Shown here: positions 23,848 through 31,920 of the stretch, one piece after another
Position numbering within the stretch: the stretch's first letter is position 1
Layout: each line of letters opens with the position of its first letter
DNA from: Jannaschia helgolandensis
Lineage (GTDB): Bacteria > Pseudomonadota > Alphaproteobacteria > Rhodobacterales > Rhodobacteraceae
Length of the DNA: 64,000 nt
Reading direction: 5' to 3'
Assembly (NCBI RefSeq): GCF_900109285.1
Contig: NZ_FNZQ01000004.1
Location: 186,001 to 250,000 of the forward strand
The notes under the pieces: model-generated
What the model was told of the DNA's origin: nothing
The model's database searches: none
What the model saw: the letters and a program-made list of their open reading frames with translations, nothing else
Translations under genes and position numbers: made by a program

Positions 23848-24555
23848 TCATGAGGGCGCCTGTTCCGGTACCACACGCGGTGCCTTGGGCAGGCCACCCT
23901 TGTCCGGTTCCGGCATCAACGCCCCAAGCGAGAAATAGATCTTCATAAGATCGTCGACATTCATGCCCGGTACGGCGCTGACGGCGGCTTCGGCCACAAA
24001 AACAAGTCCACCGGACATCGGGATCGGCGATGTTGGTAAATAGACAAGCTTCCGTCTTTTGCCACTGACCTCATAGGTCTGCGGCGACGTCAGCAGCGCG
24101 AGCACCTCTGCGCCTTCCTCATTGCCAAAACGGCACATGACAACTGACATCCCCTGAAATTCATCTTGATTGTCAGTGTTCATCAATCGCACGACCTGGC
24201 TCACCGGCTTGTAGATGGTGCGCACCAGCGGAACGCGCGAAAACAAGGTATCGATCCAGGTCGCCAACTGCCGTTTCGCTTGAGACTTCACCAAGACACC
24301 AAGTGCCCAGACACCGATCAGCGCGCTGGCCAGGCCAAGCCAGAAAGCGACTGTTTCATGACCAGGGCCGATCACCGTTGACCCGCCAGAGGTCAGCAGA
24401 TCGCCCAAGAGGGTACCGGGACCCAAAGCACCGCGGAGTTTCCCGACAAGCCATTCTATGATCAGAAGCGTCAGGATGATCGGCAACAGCACAAACAACC
24501 CGGTCAGGAACGCACTCGCTATACCCTTTTCCCAGAAGTACCGCAAAGGATTCAC
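23848..24555 (-). CDS. DUF502 family membrane protein
   Basis: A 235-aa protein. The GTG at 24555 with AAGGA seven bases upstream is preferred over the ATG 150 bases further upstream. There are two strong transmembrane segments (about 12-35 and 70-95), then the conserved DUF502 stretch (RVPLVRTIYKPVSQVV and YLPTSPIPMSGGLVFV). The family is widespread in bacteria and of unknown molecular function. Here it sits among envelope-stress genes and is divergent from a DUF202 gene. Confidence 0.85.
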   Translation of the reverse strand: MNPLRYFWEKGIASAFLTGLFVLLPIILTLLIIEWLVGKLRGALGPGTLLGDLLTSGGSTVIGPGHETVAFWLGLASALIGVWALGVLVKSQAKRQLATWIDTLFSRVPLVRTIYKPVSQVVRLMNTDNQDEFQGMSVVMCRFGNEEGAEVLALLTSPQTYEVSGKRRKLVYLPTSPIPMSGGLVFVAEAAVSAVPGMNVDDLMKIYFSLGALMPEPDKGGLPKAPRVVPEQAPS

Positions 24556-24681
24556 TGTCTCGTCCTTCTCGTTGTACAGCCATCCTACATAAGTTGGCAG
24601 GACTTCGGCTGGTGATTTGCGGCCGATGAATTCATAATTGGCTGTGGTGCGCAAAACAGCCCGAACTTTCAAGGAGATCGG

Positions 24682-25011
24682 ATGATCGACAAGTTTCAGG
24701 ACCATGCGTCAAATGAGCGGACCTATCTATCATGGATACGGACTGCGATCGCGATTGCCGGTTTCGGAATAGTCATTGAGCGCCTGCCCGGTACGCCCAA
24801 CGGTACATGGACCGGCTTGGCATTGGTTATTTCGAGCGCAGCGCTTGTCGCGCTCGCCTCTTTACGGTTTATCTTCATTCGCAGGCAAATCGAGCGGTCG
24901 GACCCGGGGCGATCCATGTTTGGCGCGATCGAAATTCTCTTTGCCTCTATGTTGGCCATGCTTCTACTCACGGTTTTCGTCTTTCTTATCGGGCTTGCCC
25001 GCGGCGGCTGA
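24682..25011 (+). CDS. DUF202 (YidH-like) membrane protein
   Basis: A 109-aa protein with the family's N-terminal signature (LSWIRTAIAIAGFG) and three transmembrane segments (about 20-37, 46-64 and 85-106). Function unknown. Its 3' end overlaps, tail to tail, the fragment of a mechanosensitive channel gene on the other strand. Confidence 0.85.
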   Translation: MIDKFQDHASNERTYLSWIRTAIAIAGFGIVIERLPGTPNGTWTGLALVISSAALVALASLRFIFIRRQIERSDPGRSMFGAIEILFASMLAMLLLTVFVFLIGLARGG

Positions 25012-25221
25012 CTCCGGCCAAGATTTCACGATGACGTTCTGATAGGCGAAGGGGATCTCGATCCCTTCGGCGTCGAAGCGCTTCTTGATGGCCTCGGTGA
25101 TGTCATATTTCACCTCAAAAGCAACCGCAGGATCTGCACACCAGACCCGCAAGATCAGATCATTCGGGGGGCCGAGGACCGACCCGAAATCTGCTCGATC
25201 AGACGGCGACGGGCCGCGCAA
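24964..25221 (-). pseudogene. C-terminal fragment of an MscS-type mechanosensitive channel
   Basis: The 85 codons encode only the end of an MscS-family cytoplasmic domain (PNDLILRVWCADPAVAFEVK, then TEAIKKRFDAEGIEIPFAYQ). The channel domain is missing and the upstream 300 bases carry no matching frame, so the gene has been deleted down to its tail. Confidence 0.75.
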
Positions 25222-25536
25222 CTAGCACCAGGTCAGTCCCGGAAACCAGATGATCAGCATACCGAAGATGGCAAAGATGGCGGATCATCTGGCGATATTG
25301 AGCGAGATAGGAGGCAGGATCGTACGCTAAGATGTGCCATTTGCCTCAGCATACCCCCTTTTAGAGTTTCTCAAACAAATCAAGGCTTTAATCCGTGTCT
25401 AGAACATCGGGTTCATATCCTTACCAATCCGTAATCCAGCCGTAAGGTTCACGTTGAGGTCCCTTCTCTATCTATTCGGCACATAAAAGGATTTCGCAGG
25501 ATATGCGGCTTCCCGGAGAGCTCTGGAGGTCCGAGC
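25222..25536. other. Intergenic stretch upstream of dedA
   Basis: About 315 bases without a gene, between the MscS fragment and dedA. It contains the candidate regulator site at 25419-25436. One frame near 25210-25290 (minus) encodes a short hydrophobic run that could be part of the lost channel or another membrane protein. Confidence 0.5.
25419..25436. promoter_or_regulatory. Candidate response-regulator site upstream of dedA (site 5)
   Basis: CCTTAC-CAATCC-GTAATC, about 100 bases before the dedA start. The inner 14 bases TTAC-N6-GTAA are palindromic, and the spacer is almost that of site 1. Confidence 0.5.
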
Positions 25537-26154
25537 ATGTTTGAAATGATCACGACGTGGATGAGTGGTCTTGGCCACGTGGGCGTTGCTGCTCTGATGC
25601 TCGCTGAAAATGTTTTTCCACCGATCCCGTCCGAACTTGTGATGCCCCTTGCGGGATATTTGTCAGCGGAAGGCCAGCTTTGGCTGCCAGCAACGATCTT
25701 CGCCGGAACCATCGGCTCCGTTCTTGGCGCATTGTTCTGGTATTACATCGGCGTCTGGATCGGTGAAGAACGGTTGCAGCGGTTTGCTGCACGACATGGT
25801 GCCTGGCTCACTATCTCTCCGAAAGACGTCGACAGTGCCGCGGCATGGTTCAGAAACTATGGCTGGCGCGCAGTTTTCTTCGGACGCATGATCCCCGGTG
25901 TGCGCACGCTCATTTCGGTGCCTGCAGGTATGGCAGGAATGCCGCTCAAGCCTTTCCTCATATTCACGACTCTTGGCAGCTTCGCCTGGACCGGGCTGCT
26001 TGCGGGTGCGGGATACCTGCTGCAATCGCAATATGAGGCCGTCGCGGTCTGGATCGACCCGGTTTCGACAGTCGTGGTTTTCGGGCTGATTGGGGCTTAC
26101 ATCTATCGTCTTGTCCGGCAGTTTCTCAGGCGACGCGAAGCAAAGGTCGGCTGA
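25537..26154 (+). CDS. DedA-family membrane protein
   Basis: A 205-aa inner-membrane protein with the DedA/VTT signature: ENVFPPIPSELVMPLAGYL near residues 27-45, the G-x-x-G-x-x-x-W-Y segment about 63-75, and FFGRMIPGVRTLISVPAG about 111-128, with re-entrant loops and a C-terminal transmembrane segment. DedA proteins help recycle undecaprenyl phosphate or move phospholipids and are known to be needed for resistance to cationic peptides in several proteobacteria. That fits the neighbouring lipid-modification and MprF genes. Confidence 0.9.
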   Translation: MFEMITTWMSGLGHVGVAALMLAENVFPPIPSELVMPLAGYLSAEGQLWLPATIFAGTIGSVLGALFWYYIGVWIGEERLQRFAARHGAWLTISPKDVDSAAAWFRNYGWRAVFFGRMIPGVRTLISVPAGMAGMPLKPFLIFTTLGSFAWTGLLAGAGYLLQSQYEAVAVWIDPVSTVVVFGLIGAYIYRLVRQFLRRREAKVG

Positions 26155-26190
26155 CGTGCCCCGAACGGACCACTGCAAAAATCCGCCGAA

Positions 26191-26208
26191 GATTACAAAT
26201 CTGTATAG
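26191..26208. promoter_or_regulatory. Candidate response-regulator site upstream of the HtrA protease (site 6)
   Basis: GATTAC-AAATCT-GTATAG, 71 bases before the protease start. The second half is identical to that of site 1. Confidence 0.5.
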
Positions 26209-26278
26209 CCGCCGCGAAGACAGCTTAATCTGCCGAGCCGACATGTGTTTCACAACGCATGAATACGGAGTTTCTCTC

Positions 26279-27403
26279 ATGACACATCTACACTCTCCCA
26301 AACGGCGTACGAAGCTGACGGGAGCACTCCTTGCGGCGACCGTTGCATCTACCGGTCTCGTCTCGCTGGCGCCTTCCGCCGCACTTGCGGTTCCTGCAGG
26401 CGGCTATGCCGATCTGATCGAACAATTCAGCCCGGCCGTTGTTCTGGTCGAGGTCACCCAGAAGGCTACTCCTGTCGGCGCTGACGGCGGGATGCCCAGC
26501 GATGAGTTCTTAAGGGAATTCCAGCGGCGGTTCGGTAACAACATGCCGCAAATGCCGAACGTGCCTGACCGACAAGGTCTTGGGTCCGGCTTCATCATCT
26601 CGTCCGATGGACTGATCGTCACCAACAACCATGTGATCGCCGGGGCAACGACCGTCACGGTCAAGTTCGCCGACGGATCAGAATACGAAGCCACAGTGGT
26701 CGGCACCGACCCGCTGACCGATATCGCATTGCTGGATATCGAAGGGTCGGACCTGCCGACCGTTACCTTTGGCTCATCCGATACGATGCGCGTGGGCGAC
26801 GAGGTCATCGCGATGGGTAATCCCTTTGGTCTCGGAGGCACAGTCACGACAGGTATCGTTTCGGCCAAAGACCGTAACATCAACGCGGGACCGTTCGACG
26901 AATTCATCCAGACCGACGCGGCCATCAACAAAGGCAACTCCGGCGGGCCACTCTTCAATGACAAGGGCGAAGTGATCGGCGTCAACACCGCGATCTTCTC
27001 GCCGGATGGTGCAAGCGCCGGTATCGGCTTTGCCGTACCGTCTGACCTTGTCGCAAAGGTGGTTGCAGATCTTCAGGACGATGGTCAGATCGATCGGGGT
27101 TGGCTGGGCGTCCAGATCAAGCCGGTGAGCGATGAAGTCGCATCCATCCTCGGCCTTCAGGAGGGCCAGGGCACGCAGATCGAGAAAGTCGTGGACGGTG
27201 CACCGGCGCAAAAGGCCGGCCTGCAAACCGGCGACATCATTCTCAACTTTGATGGCACACAGATCGACGAAGCCCGCGACCTGACCCGCGCCGTTGCCGG
27301 CACTGCCCCCGATACCGTCTCTAAGGTCCAGGTTCTGCGGAAAGGAGAACGCATGACGCTGGATGTCACTCTGGCAAATCGCGCGACAGCGCAGGACGCC
27401 TGA
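26279..27403 (+). CDS. Periplasmic HtrA-type serine protease, one PDZ domain
   Basis: A 374-aa precursor; GGAG eight bases before ATG 26279 fixes the start (the frame is open 189 bases upstream). Signal peptide is about 1-38 (ending SAALAVPA). The trypsin-like domain has His118 (TNNHVIAG), Asp148 (TDPLTDIALL) and Ser221 (GNSGGPLF). One PDZ domain follows at about 270-365. With a cleavable signal and a single PDZ it is closer to DegQ/DegS in size than to two-PDZ DegP. It would degrade misfolded periplasmic proteins under envelope stress. A candidate regulator site lies upstream and a terminator hairpin downstream. Confidence 0.9.
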   Translation: MTHLHSPKRRTKLTGALLAATVASTGLVSLAPSAALAVPAGGYADLIEQFSPAVVLVEVTQKATPVGADGGMPSDEFLREFQRRFGNNMPQMPNVPDRQGLGSGFIISSDGLIVTNNHVIAGATTVTVKFADGSEYEATVVGTDPLTDIALLDIEGSDLPTVTFGSSDTMRVGDEVIAMGNPFGLGGTVTTGIVSAKDRNINAGPFDEFIQTDAAINKGNSGGPLFNDKGEVIGVNTAIFSPDGASAGIGFAVPSDLVAKVVADLQDDGQIDRGWLGVQIKPVSDEVASILGLQEGQGTQIEKVVDGAPAQKAGLQTGDIILNFDGTQIDEARDLTRAVAGTAPDTVSKVQVLRKGERMTLDVTLANRATAQDA

Positions 27404-27465
27404 TAAAGCTTCGCTGCGGCTCGAACCCTTCGGGACGCAGCGGAGGTCGTCACTCACGGCCGACG

Positions 27466-27498
27466 ACCCGCCCTGGTGCCATTTGCGCCGGGGCGGGT
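27466..27498 (+). terminator. Terminator hairpin after the HtrA protease gene
   Basis: An eight-base GC-rich inverted repeat (27466-27473 and 27491-27498) is extended by further pairs inside the loop. It is followed by an AT-rich run rather than a clean T tract. It lies in the gap between the protease gene and mprF. Confidence 0.6.
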
Positions 27499-27534
27499 TA
27501 CATATTTATAAAAGACGCCAAATGAGGGGCCAAC

Positions 27535-30135
27535 GTGACGATTTCCGATACTTCGCCATCTTCCGGCATTTGGACACGGGTCAAGCCGGTCGCCCCCTAT
27601 CTCCTGACCGCCGGATTGTTCGCACTCGGCGCATACGCGCTCTACCAGTTGCTGAAACCGGTGAATTTCAGGGACGTCATGGATCAGGTCCGCAGCACGC
27701 CATGGCATGTCATCGCCTTGTCTCTGCTGGCAATGTTCGCGGGTTACGCCGCCCTGATTGGATATGACTGGTCCGCCCTGCGGTATCTCGGCAAGAAGCT
27801 TCCGTTTCCTGTGATCATGACGGGCGGATTTCTGGGCTATGCCCTCGGCAATACCGTCGGGGCAGGTCCGGTCACCGGCGGCGCGGTGCGCTATCGCATC
27901 TATTCATCCCTGGGACTAACCGCTTACGACATCGCGGCGATTGCGGTTTTCGGGTCACTGGCGTTTGGGCTTGGGGCTACAATTGTCGGGTTCGGCGCAC
28001 TCGCCTATCACCCATATGCCTTGCAATCGCTGACTTCTATTAGCCCGGCCATCCTTCGATGGACCGGGATCGTGGCACTGGTTGCATCTCTGGGGATCCC
28101 GGCCATCATGGCGCTGCGGAAATCCGAAATCACCCTGCGCGGCCGTAGATTCCGTATGCCATCTCTGGGTTTGCTTAGTGGTCAGTTGCTGTTTACCGCC
28201 ATCGACATCCTCATGGCGGCGACTGTTCTCTATATCCTGCTGCCGCCCAACGACATGGGGTTTGCCACGTTTCTGGCGGTCTTCGCCGCTGCGATTTTCG
28301 CAGGCGTCGCCAGCCATGTGCCCGGCGGGGTCGGTGTTTTCGAGACCATCATACTCACGGCCCTGCCCGCTTCGGTCCCTGTCGATCAGGCCGCTGCGGG
28401 TTTGTTGCTCTACCGTCTGATCTATTATCTTGTGCCTTTCGCGATGGCCCTTGCTCTTTTGGCCCTCAGCGAGTTGCGCATGGCCAGCACCAAGGTCCAG
28501 TCACCCCGAATGCAGGCTCTAGCGCCGATCTTTGGTGCCGTCAGCTCCATCGTCCCGCTGGCCATGTCGGCGATGATATTCGCGTCCGGCGTCTTCATGC
28601 TTCTTTCGGCTGTTATTCCGGCGTCCAGCGACGTCGCCGAAGAAATGGAACTGCTCCTACCCCTGGGCCTGGTGGAAGGCGGCGCCCTGTTATCCAGCGC
28701 CATCGGGGCAGCGCTGTTGGTTATTGCGCATGGCCTGATGCGACGTGTGGAGGGCGCGTGGTGGGTTGCAGTGGGCGCGTTGGCGGCCGGGATCGTGGCA
28801 TCGCTGGCGCATGGGCTCGATTATGAGCGGGCGAGCATCCTTTTGCTGATGATCCTCATTCTGCTGCCCTGCAAGCGCGAGTTTTACCGAAGCGCGCGAT
28901 TGACGCGTAACCCGCTGTCACTGCGCTGGGTCCTGCTGTTGGTATCGATCATCATCGCTGGTACCAGCGTCTATTTCTTTGCATACAAGGCCACTCCATA
29001 CAGCAATGAATTGTGGTGGCAGTTCGCGGCGGATCAATCCGCGCCGCGTGCAACCCGCGCCGGCCTGGTCGGGGCGCTTCTGATCGGATTGTTCGCACTC
29101 GTGACCGCCCTGCGCCCGCCAAGGGTCATAGCCGAACTCGCCAGTCCAGAAGAAATCGAACAGGCTCGTTCAGTCATTGCGACACAGGCCAATCCGGATG
29201 CGAATTTCGCTCTGACCGGAGACAAGTCGCTGCTGTTTTCCGACAGCGGGCGGTCATTTCTGATGTATCGCGTTCAAGCACGTTCATGGATCGCGCTTGG
29301 CGATCCTGTCGGTGATCCGGACGAAGCTGCCCAACTGGCGTGGGAATTTTTCGATGCGGCCAATGCGGCCAATGCGCGGCCCGTATTCTACGAGGTCGCG
29401 ACGGACAATCTGGCCCTCTGGGCCGAGATGGGTCTTGCCATGCACAAGATGGGCGAAGAGGCCGTGGTGCCATTGGCCGACTTCTCGCTCGAAGGCAGTC
29501 ACCGCAAGAAACTGCGCACGGCCTACAATCGCGCGGGCCGGGATGGGCTTAGCTTCGAAATGCTGAGCGCACCGGTCGATGACACGACAATCGATGTGCT
29601 GCGCAACATCTCGGATCAATGGCTAGCGGACAAGCGCACCTCGGAAAAGCAGTTCTCCGTCGGCCGGTTCGATCCTGACTATCTGCGTCGGTTTCCCATT
29701 GCCATCGTGCGGCACGATACGCGCATCGTCGCCTTTGCCAATGTCCTGACGACCGAAGGGAAAGACACCGCAACGATAGATCTCATGCGACACGTCGACG
29801 ATGCACCGTCCGGATTGATGGATTATCTGTTTACCGAGTTGATGCTGCACCTGAAAGCCGAAGGGTTCCGTGCATTCAGCCTTGGCATGGCACCGCTCGC
29901 CGGACTTGAAACCCGGCGCGGCAGTCGGTGGACGATGAAACTTGGCGCACTTGTCTATCGCCACGGCGGGCATTTCTACAATTTCGATGGTTTGCGGAAC
30001 TTCAAGGAGAAGTTTGATCCCGAGTGGAAACCCCGCTTTCTGGTTGCTCCGCCCCGCGCGAACATCCTGCTAATCGCGACGGACGCGGCGTCTCTGATTG
30101 CCGGCGGCATGCGCAAAGTCGTCGCGCCGGGGTGA
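27535..30135 (+). CDS. mprF: Bifunctional phosphatidylglycerol lysyltransferase/flippase MprF
   Basis: An 866-aa protein starting with GTG behind GAGG. Residues 1 to about 520 are polytopic (about 14 transmembrane segments), including the flippase region with GNTVGAGPVTGGAVRYRI and HVPGGVGVFE. Residues about 540-860 are the cytoplasmic DUF2156 synthase domain (SFLMYRVQARSWIALGDPVG, later FRAFSLGMAPLAG). MprF adds lysine from Lys-tRNA to phosphatidylglycerol and moves it to the outer leaflet, lowering negative surface charge. It completes a set of charge-modifying functions with the ArnT-like operon and DedA. Confidence 0.93.
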   Translation: MTISDTSPSSGIWTRVKPVAPYLLTAGLFALGAYALYQLLKPVNFRDVMDQVRSTPWHVIALSLLAMFAGYAALIGYDWSALRYLGKKLPFPVIMTGGFLGYALGNTVGAGPVTGGAVRYRIYSSLGLTAYDIAAIAVFGSLAFGLGATIVGFGALAYHPYALQSLTSISPAILRWTGIVALVASLGIPAIMALRKSEITLRGRRFRMPSLGLLSGQLLFTAIDILMAATVLYILLPPNDMGFATFLAVFAAAIFAGVASHVPGGVGVFETIILTALPASVPVDQAAAGLLLYRLIYYLVPFAMALALLALSELRMASTKVQSPRMQALAPIFGAVSSIVPLAMSAMIFASGVFMLLSAVIPASSDVAEEMELLLPLGLVEGGALLSSAIGAALLVIAHGLMRRVEGAWWVAVGALAAGIVASLAHGLDYERASILLLMILILLPCKREFYRSARLTRNPLSLRWVLLLVSIIIAGTSVYFFAYKATPYSNELWWQFAADQSAPRATRAGLVGALLIGLFALVTALRPPRVIAELASPEEIEQARSVIATQANPDANFALTGDKSLLFSDSGRSFLMYRVQARSWIALGDPVGDPDEAAQLAWEFFDAANAANARPVFYEVATDNLALWAEMGLAMHKMGEEAVVPLADFSLEGSHRKKLRTAYNRAGRDGLSFEMLSAPVDDTTIDVLRNISDQWLADKRTSEKQFSVGRFDPDYLRRFPIAIVRHDTRIVAFANVLTTEGKDTATIDLMRHVDDAPSGLMDYLFTELMLHLKAEGFRAFSLGMAPLAGLETRRGSRWTMKLGALVYRHGGHFYNFDGLRNFKEKFDPEWKPRFLVAPPRANILLIATDAASLIAGGMRKVVAPG

Positions 30136-30211
30136 TGTGTTACGTCAACGCCCGAAAACCGGACGGGTTCATCCGGGAAATCGCGCGACGCGCTTCAGAG
30201 CTCTGCAGCGA

Positions 30212-30241
30212 GGGTGCCGGAGCCGCACGGCCTCGGCACCC
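30212..30241. terminator. Bidirectional terminator-like hairpin between mprF and nirK
   Basis: An eight-base inverted repeat (30212-30219 and 30234-30241) with a GC-rich loop lies between the convergent 3' ends of mprF and nirK. No T run on either side, so its strength is uncertain. Confidence 0.5.
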
Positions 30242-30271
30242 GCTTCGTGTTCTTGACCCAAAGCGGATCTA

Positions 30272-31438
30272 TTATGTGTCCAGCGACGTGAACAGATCCG
30301 GGTTTTCGTCTCCTTCGACAATCAGATAGCCAGCGAGGCCCTTTTCCGCCCGCGACAGCGCATGATCGACCAGCACGAAACGTCCGGGAACATCGCATTT
30401 GAATTCCGCCACGGCGGAGCCGCCGGCCGGAACCGTGACGGTCTGGATATCCCTCAGCGGCGACGTCTCCAGCGATCCATGCACATAGACCCGGTCGAAG
30501 ATTTCGCCGATGACGTGGAACGACGACGTGAAATTGGGTCCTCCGACACCGAAGAAGATGCGCACGGTCTCGCCGACCTTGGCCTTGAGCGGATAGTGAT
30601 CGGTCAACGCGCCGGTATGGCCGTTGAAGATGAAAAATTCGGGACGCTCGTCGACCAGCTTGTCGTAGCTTTCGGTCAGCAGACCCGGGGTTCCGATGCG
30701 TTCCTCGGTGTAAAGCTCGCCTTGCATGACATAGTATTCCCGATCGACCGGGGGCAGCCCGCCTTCCGGCTCGACCAGGATCAGGCCGTACATGCCGTTC
30801 GAGATGTGCTGCGCCACCGGCGATACCGCGCAGTGATAAACATAAAGCCCGGCATTGAGTGCCTTGAACTTGAAACTGTAGCTCTCCCCCGGCCCCGGCG
30901 AGCCGAGCGCCGCGCCGCCGCCGGGTCCGGTCACGGCGTGCAGGTCGATGTTATGGGCAAACCAGCTGTCCTCGTTGTTCTTGAGATAGACCTCCACGGT
31001 ATCGCCGACCCGGACGCGCGCAAACGGACCGGGAACCTTGCCGTTGAAGGTCCAGAACCGATAGCTGGTATCGCCGTCAAGATGCGCCTCAAGCTCGATT
31101 GTCTCGTATTCCAGCCGGACGGTCGCAGGTTCGGTGCGCGTGATCGGCGGCGGCACGTTGGCCGGGTTCTCGCTGATGTCCGCCATGGTTGGGTGGGTGG
31201 GGTTGGAAGTATATAGCCGGTTGCCGACCATACCCGGGGTCAGCCCATGTCCGGCAGCTTGGGCCTGCCCGGCCTGGGCGGTCTGTGCGACGACAGGCGA
31301 ATATGCCAGAATGCTCCCAGCGGCCAGACCGGCCGAGCCGACGAGAAGACTTCGGCGGTCGACGCGCAAAGCCCCGTCGGCCCCTGATGCGGTGTGGTCT
31401 TTCCGGCTGGCATTTGCCTTGTTGTTTGGCGTTGGCAT
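30272..31438 (-). CDS. nirK: Copper-containing nitrite reductase NirK
   Basis: A 388-aa precursor with a Tat-type signal (DRRSLLVGSAGLAAG around 27-41). Two cupredoxin domains are visible. The first contains the type 1 and type 2 copper ligands: HNIDLHAVTG, then YHCAVSPVAQHISNGMYG with Cys, His and Met. The second has SSFHVIGEIFDRVY and VDHALSRAEKGLAG. It reduces nitrite to nitric oxide in the periplasm. The loop after the Cys is short as in AniA-type enzymes. No pseudoazurin, norCB or nirV gene is in the window, so the NO product must be handled elsewhere. Regulation by an NO- or oxygen-sensing factor is expected, but I see no clear box near its start. Confidence 0.93.
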   Translation of the reverse strand: MPTPNNKANASRKDHTASGADGALRVDRRSLLVGSAGLAAGSILAYSPVVAQTAQAGQAQAAGHGLTPGMVGNRLYTSNPTHPTMADISENPANVPPPITRTEPATVRLEYETIELEAHLDGDTSYRFWTFNGKVPGPFARVRVGDTVEVYLKNNEDSWFAHNIDLHAVTGPGGGAALGSPGPGESYSFKFKALNAGLYVYHCAVSPVAQHISNGMYGLILVEPEGGLPPVDREYYVMQGELYTEERIGTPGLLTESYDKLVDERPEFFIFNGHTGALTDHYPLKAKVGETVRIFFGVGGPNFTSSFHVIGEIFDRVYVHGSLETSPLRDIQTVTVPAGGSAVAEFKCDVPGRFVLVDHALSRAEKGLAGYLIVEGDENPDLFTSLDT

Positions 31439-31850
31439 TGCTGTTTCTCCTTAAAGATTGTCATCCGGTATCGAAAAGGTCCATGGCGGGACGTCTTCTT
31501 GAAAAAGCTACGGCGCTCGCGATTTAGTCTCACCCGTCGTAATGACGTTCTCGGTCGGCTTTCATTACGGTGAAGGCATGTGTCGCGGTGGTGCGGCCGG
31601 AGCTTATTCTCATCCTCTTGCAAATTTTCGAGAATTTCTGGACGCGCTGCGACTACATCATCATCGATGCGTTGCCCTGTCATGGCGGAACCGGGCGCGT
31701 GGATGATCGGGCAGCTGAGCGACCGCGATCCCAATGCAGAATAGGAACAGCAACAAGCGCGCGCCTTTACGGAAACATCTGAATGCAGCACCGCAATACG
31801 TTCCCATCACGACAGAATAATTCTTGTTACACCACCAAACCTCAACCGAA
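31439..31850. other. Divergent intergenic region between nirK and ccoI
   Basis: About 410 bases without a convincing gene. It holds the promoters of nirK (leftwards) and of the cbb3 operon (rightwards). Reading frames of 65-70 codons on both strands have no ribosome binding site and no recognised product. Confidence 0.5.
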
Positions 31851-31864
31851 TTGATCCAAGTCAA
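31851..31864. promoter_or_regulatory. FNR/FnrL box upstream of the cbb3 operon
   Basis: TTGAT-CCAA-GTCAA matches the FNR half-site pair TTGAT-N4-ATCAA in 9 of 10 conserved positions and equals known FnrL-type sites of Rhodobacterales in form. It lies 57-70 bases before the ccoI start. FnrL activates cbb3 oxidase genes when oxygen falls; that is established for the group, its use here is inferred. Confidence 0.85.
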
Positions 31865-31920
31865 GAAGTGAAGAAGCGCGCGACATTAGGAGTTGATAAA
31901 CAAAACCTTGGGTCTCTCCT

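Noticed and set aside
27496-27513. A further copy of the regulator motif before mprF (GGTTAC-ATATTT-ATAAAA)
   Set aside because: The second half does not match, it overlaps a terminator-like hairpin and it is only about 22 bases from the start codon.
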